A DNA stretch of 64,000 nucleotides from Virgisporangium ochraceum (lineage in GTDB: Bacteria; Actinomycetota; Actinomycetes; Mycobacteriales; Micromonosporaceae): the NCBI RefSeq assembly GCF_016863655.1, contig NZ_BOPH01000038.1, forward strand, positions 1-64,000, given 5' to 3'. The position numbers were made by a program, and so were the translations under genes. Within the stretch, counting starts at the first letter, position 1; each line of letters opens with the position of its first letter. Positions 41,466-49,728 of the stretch are shown here, in pieces. The notes beneath the pieces were generated by a model. That model saw only the letters and a list, made by a program, of their open reading frames with translations. It did no database searches and had not been told where the DNA came from.

Positions 41466-41510
41466 TTGACAGATCTCGAAACAGCCTGCAACCTTGCTGA
41501 TTAGATAATC
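41466..41510. promoter_or_regulatory. Promoter/operator between arsR and the ArsO-like gene
   Basis: TTGACA at 41466-41471 is followed by GATCTCGAAACAG, closely matching the element after TTGACA at 44319. A perfect dyad GATTA-GA-TAATC lies at 41499-41510 and is followed by CGTC. The -10 box for the plus strand is unclear (AACCTT at 41490-41495 is one option). Confidence 0.5.
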
Positions 41511-41586
41511 GTCAAGTTAGAGCGACGTCAAGGCAGCGAGCGTTTGTCAGACGTGCTGGATCGCGATGTATGTGGAGGAAGTTGAC

Positions 41587-43032
41587 ATGAGCATCCGCCT
41601 GGAGGACCTGCCGGTAGCCGTCATCGGCGCCGGTCCGGTGGGGCTGGCCGCCGCCGCGCACCTGGCCGAACGGGGCATCCCGTTCACCGTGCTGGAAGCT
41701 GGTGCCAGTCCCGCAGCGGCGGTGCGGCAGTGGGGGCACGTGCGGCTGTTCTCCCCGTGGCGGTTCAATGTCGACCAGGCCGCCCGCCGGCTGCTCGCCG
41801 AGGCCGGCTGGGTGGAGCCCGATCCGGACGTCCTTCCCACCGGCGGCCAGCTGGCCGGGGAGTATCTGCAGCCGCTGGCCGACCTGCCCGAACTCAAGCC
41901 GTACGTCCGGTACGACACGCGGGTGCTGGCCATCACCCGGCTCGGCCTCGATCGCCTCCGCACCGCCGGCCGCGACACCACGCCGTTCCTTGTCCGCCTC
42001 GCCGACGGCGAGGACGTGCTGGCACGGGCGGTCATCGACGCCACGGGCACCTGGGGCACCCCGAACGTGCTCGGCGCCGCCGGCATCCCCGCCCACGGCG
42101 AAACGGACGCGACCGGGTTCGTCGAGCACGCACTGCCCGACGTACTCGGCGCCGACCGGGACCGGTTCGCCGGCAAGCGGACGCTGGTCGTCGGCGCCGG
42201 GCATTCGGCGGCGAACACGTTGCTGTCCCTGGCCGAACTGGCCGGCGACGAGCCGGGAACCGCTGTGGTGTGGGCGATCCGCTCGGCGAGCCCGGCGCGC
42301 ACCTACGGCGGCCAGGCCGCCGACGCGTTGCCCGCGCGGGGTGCGCTCGGCAGCCGGCTCCGCGAACACGTCGAGGCAGGAATCATCAAGCTGGTCACCA
42401 ACTTCAGCGTCCGGTCGGTGACCGTCACCGATGGCCGCGTCGTGGTCTCCGACGGCAGCGACAGCATCACCGTCGACCGGATCGTGTCCGCGACCGGCTT
42501 CCGCCCCGACCACGGCGTCGCCGCGGAGCTGCGCCTCGACCTCGACCCGGTCATGGGATCGACGCGCGCGCTGGCGCCACTGATCGACCCGAACGAGCAC
42601 TCCTGCGGCACCGTGCCGCCGCACGGCGTCGACGAGCTCACCCACCCCGAACCCGGCTACTACGCCATCGGGGTGAAGAGCTACGGCCGCGCGCCGACGT
42701 TCCTGCTCGCCACCGGTTACGAACAGGCCAGGTCGGTGGTCGCAGCCTTGGCGGGCGACTGGAAGGCCGCCCGCGACGTTCAACTCGACCTGCCCGAGAC
42801 CGGCGTGTGCAACAGCAACCCGGTGCTCGACGCCGACACCATCGACGCCGGCAGCAGTGGTTGCTGTGGTGCCCCGGCGACCGAGACGGTCGCGGCACCG
42901 GCCGGACGTGGGCTGGTCACCGGCATCTCCGGTGGGCTGCTGTCCGCTCCGCTGGCCCTGCCGCCCGTTGCCTCAACTGTCGAGACGCCGACGGAGCAGG
43001 CGGAGGGGCAGGGTGGCGGGTGCTGCGGCTGA
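41587..43032 (+). CDS. ArsO-like flavin monooxygenase/oxidoreductase with CCG-box tail
   Basis: 481 residues. The FAD motif VAVIGAGPVGLAAAAHLAERG (about 12-32) is followed by an NADP-type motif KRTLVVGAGHSAANTLLSL (about 200) and an ATGF segment (VSATGFRPDHG). A C-terminal extension of about 85 residues carries two vicinal cysteine boxes, SSGCCGAP and GGGCCG at the very end. ArsO is the flavoprotein reported in Streptomyces FR-008 plasmid ars genes. Its reaction is unsettled. The GGAGGAAG Shine-Dalgarno sequence decides ATG 41587. The CCG boxes are shared with the 77-residue protein at 44568 and probably bind As(III). Confidence 0.8.
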   Translation: MSIRLEDLPVAVIGAGPVGLAAAAHLAERGIPFTVLEAGASPAAAVRQWGHVRLFSPWRFNVDQAARRLLAEAGWVEPDPDVLPTGGQLAGEYLQPLADLPELKPYVRYDTRVLAITRLGLDRLRTAGRDTTPFLVRLADGEDVLARAVIDATGTWGTPNVLGAAGIPAHGETDATGFVEHALPDVLGADRDRFAGKRTLVVGAGHSAANTLLSLAELAGDEPGTAVVWAIRSASPARTYGGQAADALPARGALGSRLREHVEAGIIKLVTNFSVRSVTVTDGRVVVSDGSDSITVDRIVSATGFRPDHGVAAELRLDLDPVMGSTRALAPLIDPNEHSCGTVPPHGVDELTHPEPGYYAIGVKSYGRAPTFLLATGYEQARSVVAALAGDWKAARDVQLDLPETGVCNSNPVLDADTIDAGSSGCCGAPATETVAAPAGRGLVTGISGGLLSAPLALPPVASTVETPTEQAEGQGGGCCG

Positions 43033-44317
43033 CGCCGTGACGTCCGCTCCTGTGGTGGCCGCCGGTCCTCGGGCCGGCGGCCCGCCGGGTTTCCGTGGCT
43101 GGCGGATCGTTGCCGCCTTGGCGGTGACGCAGACCGTCGGGTACGGCGTCCTGTACTACTCGTTCGCCGTGCTCATGCGGCCGATTGCCGTCACGCTGCA
43201 GGTCTCGACGGCGACGGTGACCGGGGCGATGACATGTTCAATCCTCGCCGGTGCCGTGATGGCGGTGCCCGTCGGGCGGTGGCTCGACCGGCGCGGCGGC
43301 CGGGCACTCATGACAACGGGATCACTGGCGGCGACCGGGCTGCTCGTGGCGTGGTCGCAGGTGCAGCAGGCGTGGCAGCTCTACGCCGTCCTCATCGGGA
43401 TCGGCGTCACCGGCGCGATGGTGCTCTACGAGCCGGCGTTCGCCGTCGTGGTGTCCTGGTTCGACTCCGTCCGACGCCCGAAGGCACTGCTGGGGGTGAC
43501 GCTCGTCGCCGGCTTCGCCTCCGCCATCTTCCTGCCGCTGGCCGGGTCCCTCGTCGACCGGTACGGCTGGCGGACCGCTCTGCTCGTCCTGGCTGTCGTG
43601 CACGGTGCGGTCACGGTGCCGTTGCACGCGCTCGTCGTCCGCAAAGCACCGCACCTGGAGCCCGACGGACCGCGACCGGCAGCGACCGACCGCACCGCTG
43701 GTGACCGGGCGGCCGTTGTCCGGGCGGCGCTTCGTGACGCGCGGTTCTGGGCGATGGCGGTTGCGTTCGTGGCGCACGGCGCGGCGATGACCGCGATGAC
43801 GTTCCACCTCGTCGGCCTGCTCACCGACGCCGGGCACCCGGCCACGTTCGCGGCCACCGTCGCCGGCCTGCTGGGCGTGTTGTCGGTGACCGGCCGGATC
43901 GTCCTCACCGGGGCACAGCGCCGGATCCGCATGACGACCGTGGTGGCCGCGATCTTCGCCGTCCAGGCGGTCGCGGCGCTCAGCCTGCTCGTGGTCGGGG
44001 GTAGCCGGCTCGGAGCCGTCATCGGGGTCGTGGCGTTCGGGCTCGGGTTCGGTGTCGCGAGTCTCGCCGCACCGGCCCTGCTGGCCGACCGGTACGGCAC
44101 CGTCGCCTACGCCACGATCGCCGGCAGTCTCTCCGTGCCCATCACCCTGGCCCGGGCGGGTGCGCCGCTCGGCGCTGCGGCCCTGCTGACAGACGGTGGC
44201 TACCTGCCGGTCGCCGTCGGAATCAGCGGAGCGTGTCTCGTCGCCGCAGCCGGCATCCTCGCGCGCGCGGCAAGTCCTTCGCCGCTCCCGTCGCCGGCTG
44301 ATTCGACCCATGTCTAA
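43013..44317 (+). CDS. MFS exporter of the ars island
   Basis: A 434-residue protein with twelve predicted membrane helices, the MFS loop signature GRWLDRRGGRALM and the counterpart GSLVDRYGWRTALL. GTG 43013 is chosen because GGAGG lies six bases upstream, overlapping the end of the ArsO-like gene; GTG 43037 is the other candidate. Tight coupling implies it exports the product of, or metalloid handled by, the flavoprotein. It is not ArsB or Acr3; MFS arsenical exporters (ArsJ, ArsK) exist, but I cannot assign it to either. Confidence 0.82.
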   Translation: MAGAAADAVTSAPVVAAGPRAGGPPGFRGWRIVAALAVTQTVGYGVLYYSFAVLMRPIAVTLQVSTATVTGAMTCSILAGAVMAVPVGRWLDRRGGRALMTTGSLAATGLLVAWSQVQQAWQLYAVLIGIGVTGAMVLYEPAFAVVVSWFDSVRRPKALLGVTLVAGFASAIFLPLAGSLVDRYGWRTALLVLAVVHGAVTVPLHALVVRKAPHLEPDGPRPAATDRTAGDRAAVVRAALRDARFWAMAVAFVAHGAAMTAMTFHLVGLLTDAGHPATFAATVAGLLGVLSVTGRIVLTGAQRRIRMTTVVAAIFAVQAVAALSLLVVGGSRLGAVIGVVAFGLGFGVASLAAPALLADRYGTVAYATIAGSLSVPITLARAGAPLGAAALLTDGGYLPVAVGISGACLVAAAGILARAASPSPLPSPADSTHV

Positions 44318-44318
44318 G

Positions 44319-44348
44319 TTGACAGTCTTCGAAATAGGTGCCTACATT
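44319..44348 (+). promoter_or_regulatory. Promoter with ArsR-like element for the small-protein operon
   Basis: TTGACA (44319-44324), 18-bp spacer, TACATT (44343-44348). The spacer begins GTCTTCGAAATAG, matching GATCTCGAAACAG after TTGACA at 41466. Downstream, ATTTAGATGTCCGTC resembles ATTAGATAATCGTC at 41500. Confidence 0.6.
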
Positions 44349-44394
44349 TAGATGTCCGTCTAACCAAGCTCTACACGATCAAGGAGCAACAGCC

Positions 44395-44541
44395 ATGTTC
44401 TGGATCAAGCGGCGGCGCCCCGTCGAGGTCGGCGTCCAGTTCTGCGACAGTTGCGTCGAGGTCACCACCGCCGCGCAGCGCGCTGACACCCGCTACGACC
44501 GCAACCGCACCGCCGCCTACACGTGGGCCGGCATCCGCTGA
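44395..44541 (+). CDS. Small protein with CDSC motif, 48 residues
   Basis: ATG 44395 follows AAGGAG by eight bases and sits 47 bases downstream of a strong promoter. The protein starts MFWIKRRRPVEVGVQFCDSCVEV, with one Cys-x-x-Cys pair (CDSC), then a polar C-terminus rich in Arg and Thr. No family recognised. It heads the operon that includes the CCG-box protein and the M28 peptidase, so a metal- or metalloid-binding role is plausible. Confidence 0.65.
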   Translation: MFWIKRRRPVEVGVQFCDSCVEVTTAAQRADTRYDRNRTAAYTWAGIR

Positions 44542-44567
44542 CCTCTCACCTGACAGGGAGACCATCC

Positions 44568-44801
44568 ATGAGCGACACCCAGACCCGGGGCGGATTCGCC
44601 GGCGACCCCGCCGAAGCCCTGTCCGTGGCCGGATCGAGCGGCTGCTGCGGCAACCCGCCCCAGAACACCAGCATCACCCTTCCTGATGCCGCCGGCTCCC
44701 CGTGCTGCGGCACACCGGCCGAGGCCCAGGCATCCGGATCCTGCTGCGGTGCCACCGCCAAGGCCGACGCCGTCGCCTCCGGCGCGGGCTGCTGCGGATG
44801 A
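44568..44801 (+). CDS. 77-residue protein with four CCG boxes
   Basis: GGGAG precedes ATG 44568. The protein has no other recognisable domain: eight cysteines form four adjacent pairs, each followed by glycine, at residues 26-27 (SSGCCGNP), 46-47 (SPCCGTP), 59-60 (SGSCCGAT) and 75-76 (GAGCCG, the C-terminus), spaced by Ala/Pro/Ser linkers. The first box is nearly identical to that in the tail of the ArsO-like protein. Vicinal dithiols bind trivalent arsenic tightly, as in ArsD and phenylarsine reagents, so a buffer or chaperone for As(III) is the likely role. Its stop overlaps the M28 peptidase start (ATGA). Confidence 0.8.
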   Translation: MSDTQTRGGFAGDPAEALSVAGSSGCCGNPPQNTSITLPDAAGSPCCGTPAEAQASGSCCGATAKADAVASGAGCCG

Positions 44802-46042
44802 GCGCCACCGCCGGCTTACCCGTCGCGCCGACCGGTGACCTCGACGCCCTTCTCGCCGCTGTGTCCGCGGAACGGATGAGCGCCACCGTCGCCCGCCTTG
44901 CCAGCGACGAGTTCACCGGCCGGCGCGTCGGTACGGCCGGCGGTGCCGCCGCCCGCGCCTGGCTCGGCGGGCAACTCAGTGACATGGGCGCAGCCCCGCA
45001 CACGGACCCGTTCGCCGTACGCGCTGTGCCTGACATCTACCGCGCGCCGACCGTCCACTGGAGACACCACGGCGAGGTCCACGCCCTGACCTTCGGCCGC
45101 GACGTCGCCATCCACCTGGCATCGGCCGACCTTCCGACGCCCCGGCCGGGTGCGCTCGGCATCGCCGGCACCGACGGCCCCGTCGACCGGTGGCTCGTCG
45201 TCCCACCGGGCATGAGCCTGTTCGACGCCTACGGCCACGCCTACCGCGCCGCCGGGCTGCTGCTCCCACGCGGCGTCGACGCAGACGGCTGGCAGTACAC
45301 GATGCTCGCCGGGCCGAACCCCGGCCCGCTGCCGATGCTGACTGTCGAGACCGCGCTGCACCGCCGCATGCTCGACCTCGGCGGCGAATTGGCCGCCGAC
45401 GCACCGATCCGCCGTATCGACGTGGCGGGCACCAATCTCCACGGCCGCATCCGTCCCGCCGCACCGGGCCGGCCGGACCTGCTCCTCACTGCCCACTACG
45501 ACGGTGTCGGCGACCACCCCGGCCTCCGCCAGCCCGCAGCCGCCGACAACGCCAGCGGGGTCGCGGTCATCTGCGAGGTCGCTCGCCTACTCGCACCGGT
45601 GCTGCACGGTGGCGCCGGCCTGTCGGTGGCTTTCCTGGACGGAGAAGAGACCGGCGCCCTCGGCTCGGCCCACCACGCCGCACGGCTGGAAACGTCGCCT
45701 CTGGTCGTCAATGTCGACGGTGCCGGCCACCTGCACGAGGCTGCCGCGGTGGAAGCCGGAGGACCTGCCCACGCACTGCTGGCGATCGTTGATCAGGCCG
45801 GCCGGCACACCGGAGTGCCCCTCAAGCCCGGGCCGGTAGCGTCGGACAACCGCCGCTACGCCGCAGCCGGTCTCCCAGCGATCGGCGTTGGAGCCGGTAT
45901 GGCCGGATACCACAGCCCGGCCGACACGCCGGACCGCGTCGAACCCGAAACCCTCACCGCCATCGCACAACTCGTCCTCGCCGCAGTATGGCTCGCCAAC
46001 GAGGCAGCGCCAGGTACCGGCAGCACCGCCTCGGGTCGCTGA
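44798..46042 (+). CDS. M28-family zinc aminopeptidase-like protein in the ars operon
   Basis: 414 residues, no signal peptide. M28 metal ligands are present: HYDGVG (about 233-235), AAADNASGVA (Asp about 250), GEETGALGS (Glu pair about 283), NVDGAG (Asp), and GYHSPADTPD (His) near the C-terminus. These are all five co-catalytic zinc ligands plus the general base. The ATGA overlap with the CCG-box gene shows strict co-translation. M28 enzymes cleave N-terminal residues or act as cyclases or deacylases. A link to arsenic is not established; turnover of the CCG peptide, or of a thiol conjugate, is speculation. Confidence 0.88.
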   Translation: MSATAGLPVAPTGDLDALLAAVSAERMSATVARLASDEFTGRRVGTAGGAAARAWLGGQLSDMGAAPHTDPFAVRAVPDIYRAPTVHWRHHGEVHALTFGRDVAIHLASADLPTPRPGALGIAGTDGPVDRWLVVPPGMSLFDAYGHAYRAAGLLLPRGVDADGWQYTMLAGPNPGPLPMLTVETALHRRMLDLGGELAADAPIRRIDVAGTNLHGRIRPAAPGRPDLLLTAHYDGVGDHPGLRQPAAADNASGVAVICEVARLLAPVLHGGAGLSVAFLDGEETGALGSAHHAARLETSPLVVNVDGAGHLHEAAAVEAGGPAHALLAIVDQAGRHTGVPLKPGPVASDNRRYAAAGLPAIGVGAGMAGYHSPADTPDRVEPETLTAIAQLVLAAVWLANEAAPGTGSTASGR

Positions 46043-46217
46043 TCGCCGCAGTCAAATACAACAGCCACCGAGCAACGGTCTGTGATGGACCCATATCGGC
46101 GCCCGGCTCAGGTGTCGAAGCAGGCCGCGCGGCAACGCTTCGCCGACAGCGCCGCCGTCACCGGTGTGCCGCCGTTCGCCCGTAGCATCCGTCGCGCTTG
46201 CAAGCGTGCCTGGCCTG

Positions 46218-46308
46218 GCAGGCGAGCACGCCCAAGCAGACGGCATGACCGTGGTCGGCACCCGCCATCTGCTCGCCGGGCTGTTCGCCGAGGGTGTCGC
46301 TGCGGCCC
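46218..46308 (+). pseudogene. Possible Clp-N-domain fragment
   Basis: GEHAQADGMTVVGTRHLLAGLFAEGVAA resembles the Clp/Hsp100 N-terminal repeat (A-x-elgh-xVGTEHLLLGLLrEgegvA). Nothing else of the family follows. Short and tentative; it lies in an otherwise broken region. Confidence 0.35.
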
Positions 46309-46399
46309 ATCCGTGTCCGCCCAGGCCGGCGGCGCGCGAGACGCCGCCCATCGCGCGGCCACCAGTGCCGCCGACCCCAACCCGCCCAAGGTCGGCACT

Positions 46400-46620
46400 G
46401 AACCGCCAAGCCGAGGCTGTCGCCTACGGCGCGGGTCACTCCGGATGAGTGCCACCGCCGGGCTCAAATGACCGCGCGGTCGGTGACCTCCTAACCTGAT
46501 CGCCGCTGTGTCCGCGGAACGGATGGCGCCACCGTCGCCCGGCTCGTCGGCGACCTGGCCTCGGCCGACCTGCCGATGCCTCATGTCGGTGCGCTCGGCG
46601 AAGCACCTGTCCAGGTCACC
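46400..46620 (+). pseudogene. Decayed second copy of the CCG-protein/M28 peptidase junction
   Basis: The sequence AVAYGAGHSG-stop (ending 46448) parallels the end of the CCG protein (AVASGAGCCG-stop) with both cysteines lost. An overlapping ATGA start follows at 46445 with MSATAGLK then a stop, matching the peptidase start MSATAGLP. Beyond it, GCCGCTGTGTCCGCGGAACGG (46503 onward) matches 44859 onward exactly for over 20 bases, and a further match is near 46560 to 45122. Stops and deletions prevent expression. Confidence 0.8.
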
Positions 46621-46848
46621 CCGAGAAGGAACCAAGCGCCCTGCGAGCAGGACCGCTCACGACGAGGTCGGTGTCGGCCAACGTCACCGCCCTCGGCGGC
46701 ACGGTCGCGCCAAACGTCACATCGAAGCGCCCAGATCAATTGATTTACGTCGTCGGCGCCGTCCTGCGGTCTGCTTTGTGCCTGCGGTCTCAGACGATTG
46801 GCCATTGCATGTCGGTTTGATCGTTCGGCTTGTTGTTTCGGCGTCGGT

Positions 46849-47226
46849 TCAGCAGTGTCTGGTTGAGTTGAAGCGGCATCGGCCGGCGCGGCACTCGGCA
46901 ATGGTGTCGGTGATGGTGCGTCGGGTGTGCTGTAGGTCGGCGATCTTGGCGTCGATGCGGTCGACGACGGCTTCGAGACGCCAGAGCTGGCTGGCCTCGT
47001 TGGTGTCTCCGGAGTCATGGGCGTGGAGGGCGTCGATGATCTCGTCGAGGGTGAACCCGAGTTGCTGCAGTGCGCGGGCCATCCGGATGCGTTCGACCGC
47101 GGCCGGGGTGTACTCGCGGTACCCGGACGGGCGCCGCTGCGGCGGCGGGAGCACGCCGCGCCGCTCGTAGAACCGGACCGTGTCGACGGTTACCTCGGCG
47201 TCGGCAGCTACCTGACCGATCTTCAT
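46849..47226 (-). CDS. MerR-family regulator
   Basis: A 125-residue protein with the MerR HTH IGQVAADAEVTVDTVRFYERRGVLPPPQRRPSGYREYTPAAVERIRMARALQQLGFTLDEI, a dimerisation helix and a cysteine-bearing tail (ECRAGRCRFNSTRHC). The tail has Cys-x4-Cys, not the mercury-type Cys spacing, so the ligand is uncertain. ATG 47226 is divergent from the gene at 47318 across a MerR-type promoter. It borders the decayed region on its 3' side. Confidence 0.88.
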   Translation of the reverse strand: MKIGQVAADAEVTVDTVRFYERRGVLPPPQRRPSGYREYTPAAVERIRMARALQQLGFTLDEIIDALHAHDSGDTNEASQLWRLEAVVDRIDAKIADLQHTRRTITDTIAECRAGRCRFNSTRHC

Positions 47227-47238
47227 CGCGCTCCACTC

Positions 47239-47270
47239 TTGACTCTGGACCTGAGTTCAGAGTTTACGGT
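47239..47270 (+). promoter_or_regulatory. MerR-type promoter for the gene at 47318
   Basis: TTGACT (47239-47244) and TACGGT (47265-47270) are separated by 20 bp. The spacer contains the dyad ACTCTG-N10-CAGAGT (47242-47263), with AC/GT pairs also matching inside. The geometry equals that of the promoter at 35693. Confidence 0.72.
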
Positions 47271-47317
47271 TCCGGGGTGACTGGACACAACGCCCGACCA
47301 GCCCCGAGGAGCAACGC

Positions 47318-47809
47318 ATGAACGACGACAACAACGCCGTGACCGTGAACGTGCCGGCCATCGCATGCGACCTGACCGACGCCCCAGACACCGCCGACGA
47401 GCGGATGGCCGAGTACGCCCGGCTGTTCAGCCAGGCGCTGGCCGGGCGTGACCGGACCGATGGAGGGGTTCGATTGCGGTTCCGCGCCGACGAGGACGTG
47501 GCGGCGTGGGTACGTGACCTGGCCGTCCGGGAGAAGGCGTGCTGCCCGTTCTACAACTTCACGGTCAGCACCACGGGCGGCGAAGTGTGGTGGGACATCA
47601 GTCTGGTCGACGGTGTCGCCGACGGCGACGAGCACACCGCACGCGCGATGCTGGACGGGTACTTCTACGCGCCGGACTACGCCGCCGACGGGGTTGCCGG
47701 TATGACGAAATGGCTCGCGGGGGAGGGCTTCACGGTCACGCCGAACGAGTCCGGCATGGTTATGCAGTTCGACGCCGCCGCGGCGGATGAGGCCCCGTCC
47801 GGTGCGTAG
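47318..47809 (+). CDS. Conserved MerR-associated protein with CCPF motif
   Basis: A 163-residue soluble alpha/beta protein. The region RLRFRADEDVAAWVRDLAVREKACCPFYNFTVS has a CCPF motif seen in small actinobacterial proteins next to MerR regulators; their function is unknown to me. A C-terminal extension contains Trp-rich WWDISLVDG and YFYAPDYAADG. GAGGAGC precedes ATG 47318. Control by the divergent MerR protein is likely from the promoter geometry, and the Cys pair could bind the inducing metal. Confidence 0.65.
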   Translation: MNDDNNAVTVNVPAIACDLTDAPDTADERMAEYARLFSQALAGRDRTDGGVRLRFRADEDVAAWVRDLAVREKACCPFYNFTVSTTGGEVWWDISLVDGVADGDEHTARAMLDGYFYAPDYAADGVAGMTKWLAGEGFTVTPNESGMVMQFDAAAADEAPSGA

Positions 47810-49715
47810 GGGGCTGGAACGGTTGGGTGTGTCCGCTGCCTTACACCCGTGGCGCGTCCTTGCTGGCTGGCTGCTGGTCGCGGTGGCGTTGGTCGTGTTG
47901 GGCGAGGTGTCGGGTGGCACGTTCGTCAACGACTACCGAATTCCGGGTGCGGAGTCGCAGCGGGCGGCGGATCTGGCCCGTGACCACATGCCGGGCTTCG
48001 GGGCGACGAGCGCGGACATCGTGCTGCACGTCGACAGCGGCACGCTGCGCGATCCGCCGCGGGCCACCGCGATCCGCGGCATGCTCGACGAAGTACGTAG
48101 GCAGCCGGACGTGTCCGCGGTGGGTGACCCGCTGGCGGGGCTCGAGTCGGCCGACGCGGCGATCAGCCCGGACGGCCGGACCGCGATCGTGACGGTGCGT
48201 TACAGCGCTGACATCCGGGATCTGACCGCGCAGGTGTATCACCGGCTGAACGCCGCCGCCGAGCCCGTCCGTGGCGAAGGGGTCGCGGTGGAGCATCGCG
48301 GCATCATCATCGAGCGGGCCTTCGAACCGGAGGGCGGCGAAGCCGAACTGATCGGGCTCGGCGTGGCGTTGCTGGTGCTGCTGATCGCGTTCGGCTCGGT
48401 CGTGGCTGCCGGCCTGCCGATCCTGGTCGCGATGCCAGGCCTGACCGCCGGCACCGGCCTGGTGCTACTTGCCGGCTCGGTCGTCGACGTGCCGACCGCG
48501 GCGCCGCTGATCGCGGTGATGCTCGGCCTCGGCGCGGGCATCGACTATGCCTTGTTCGTGGTGACCCGGTTCCGGACCGAACTGGCTGCCGGCAGACCAC
48601 CGGTGGAGGCGGCCGGGCGGGCGGTGGCCACGGCCGGGCACGCGGTGGTCTTCGCCGGCGGCACCGTCGTGGTGACGATCCTGGGGCTGATGTTCGCCGG
48701 GATCCCGTTCATCGCCACCCTCGGCCTGGCCACCGCGATCACCATCGCGGTCATGGTGGCGGCCGCGTTGACCCTGCTGCCCGCGTTGCTGGGTCTGCTC
48801 GGGCACCGCGTCGACCGGCTCCGGCTCCCACGGGGGCGTCGCCGGGCCGCCCCCTCACTGGATCCGGCCGCTACCGAGGGCGGTGGTCGTGGCTGGGCGC
48901 GGTGGGGTGCGCACCTCAACCGGCGCCGCTGCTGTCGCTGCGTCTCGGCGCCCCCGACGACGGCAACCAGCCGCAGACGTGGCCGCAGCGGCGCGCCTAC
49001 GACGCGGTCGCGACCGGGTTCGGGCCGGGGTTCAACGCTCCTCTGCTGATCGCAGTGAGCACCCGTCCGGCGCGTCGGACGGCGCTGTGGCGCGGTTGGC
49101 TGGTCGGCTGGCCACGGACCCGGAGGTGCTGCACGTCACCGAACCGGTGTCGAGCCCGGACGGCGATCTCGGGCTGCTGGTGGTAATTCCGCGGCACGCA
49201 CCGCAGGACGCCGAGGTGACCGACCTGTCCACCACATCCGCGAGATCATCGCCCCCGCCATCCTCACCGACGGTGGCCGGGCCTACATCGGTGGGCAGAC
49301 CGCGTTCATGATCGACGCAGCGGACGCCGTCGCGGTGCGGCTGCCGTGGGTCATCGCCGGGGTGGTGCTCGCGGCCGGATTGTTCCTCCTCTCGGCGATC
49401 CGGGAGGGCTACCGGGACACCGGCGACCCCGACCGAGCGGTCATCGCCGGGCTGACCGCCACCGGGCGGGTCATCTCCGCCGCAGCGATCATCATGTCGG
49501 TGGTGTTCATCAGCTTCGCCAGCATCGACGAGGTCCTCGTCAAGATGATCGGTGTGGGCCTGGCCACCGCCGTGATCGTCGACGCCACCGTCATCCGCAT
49601 GGTCCTCGCACCAGCGGTGATGAGCGTGCTCGGCCACCGCGCCTGGTGGCCGAGCCGCCGGGGGACCGCGTCGGGATCCGACCGGAACCCGGCACCGGTG
49701 CCGGCCGCCCGATGA
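47787..49715 (+). pseudogene. Broken MMPL/RND-family lipid or drug exporter gene
   Basis: The first 370 codons (ATG 47787, or GTG 47802) are intact MMPL: a first membrane helix, a periplasmic loop with RIPGAESQRA, then five helices including LGAGIDYALFVVTRFRTEL. After about 48920 the family sequence continues in other frames (GAPDDGNQPQTWPQRRAYDAVATGFGPGFNAPLL; then DGAVARLAGRLATDPEVLHVTEP; then REIIAPAILTDGGRAYIGGQTAFMIDAADAVA), giving at least three frameshifts. Between LLFLLSA and IREGYRDTGD about 80 residues of the second membrane half are deleted. The end (ATGRVISAAAIIMSVVFISFA) is preserved. A full family protein has about 720 residues. Confidence 0.92.
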
Positions 49716-49728
49716 CCACGCGTGCCAC

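Larger units (their letters stand above)
46043..46848. other. Decayed intergenic region of the island
   Basis: About 800 bp with no intact gene. It holds a Clp-N-like fragment, a decayed copy of the CCG-protein/M28 junction (separate entries) and, from 46735 to 46850, a locally A+T-richer stretch. Reading frames are short and break repeatedly on both strands. Confidence 0.7.

Noticed and set aside
43013..44317. ArsJ-type exporter
   Set aside because: ArsJ is paired with a glyceraldehyde-3-phosphate dehydrogenase gene, which is missing here; left as an unassigned MFS protein.
46849..47226. Mercury operon
   Set aside because: The MerR protein lacks the mercury-type cysteine arrangement and no merA, merB or merT is present.
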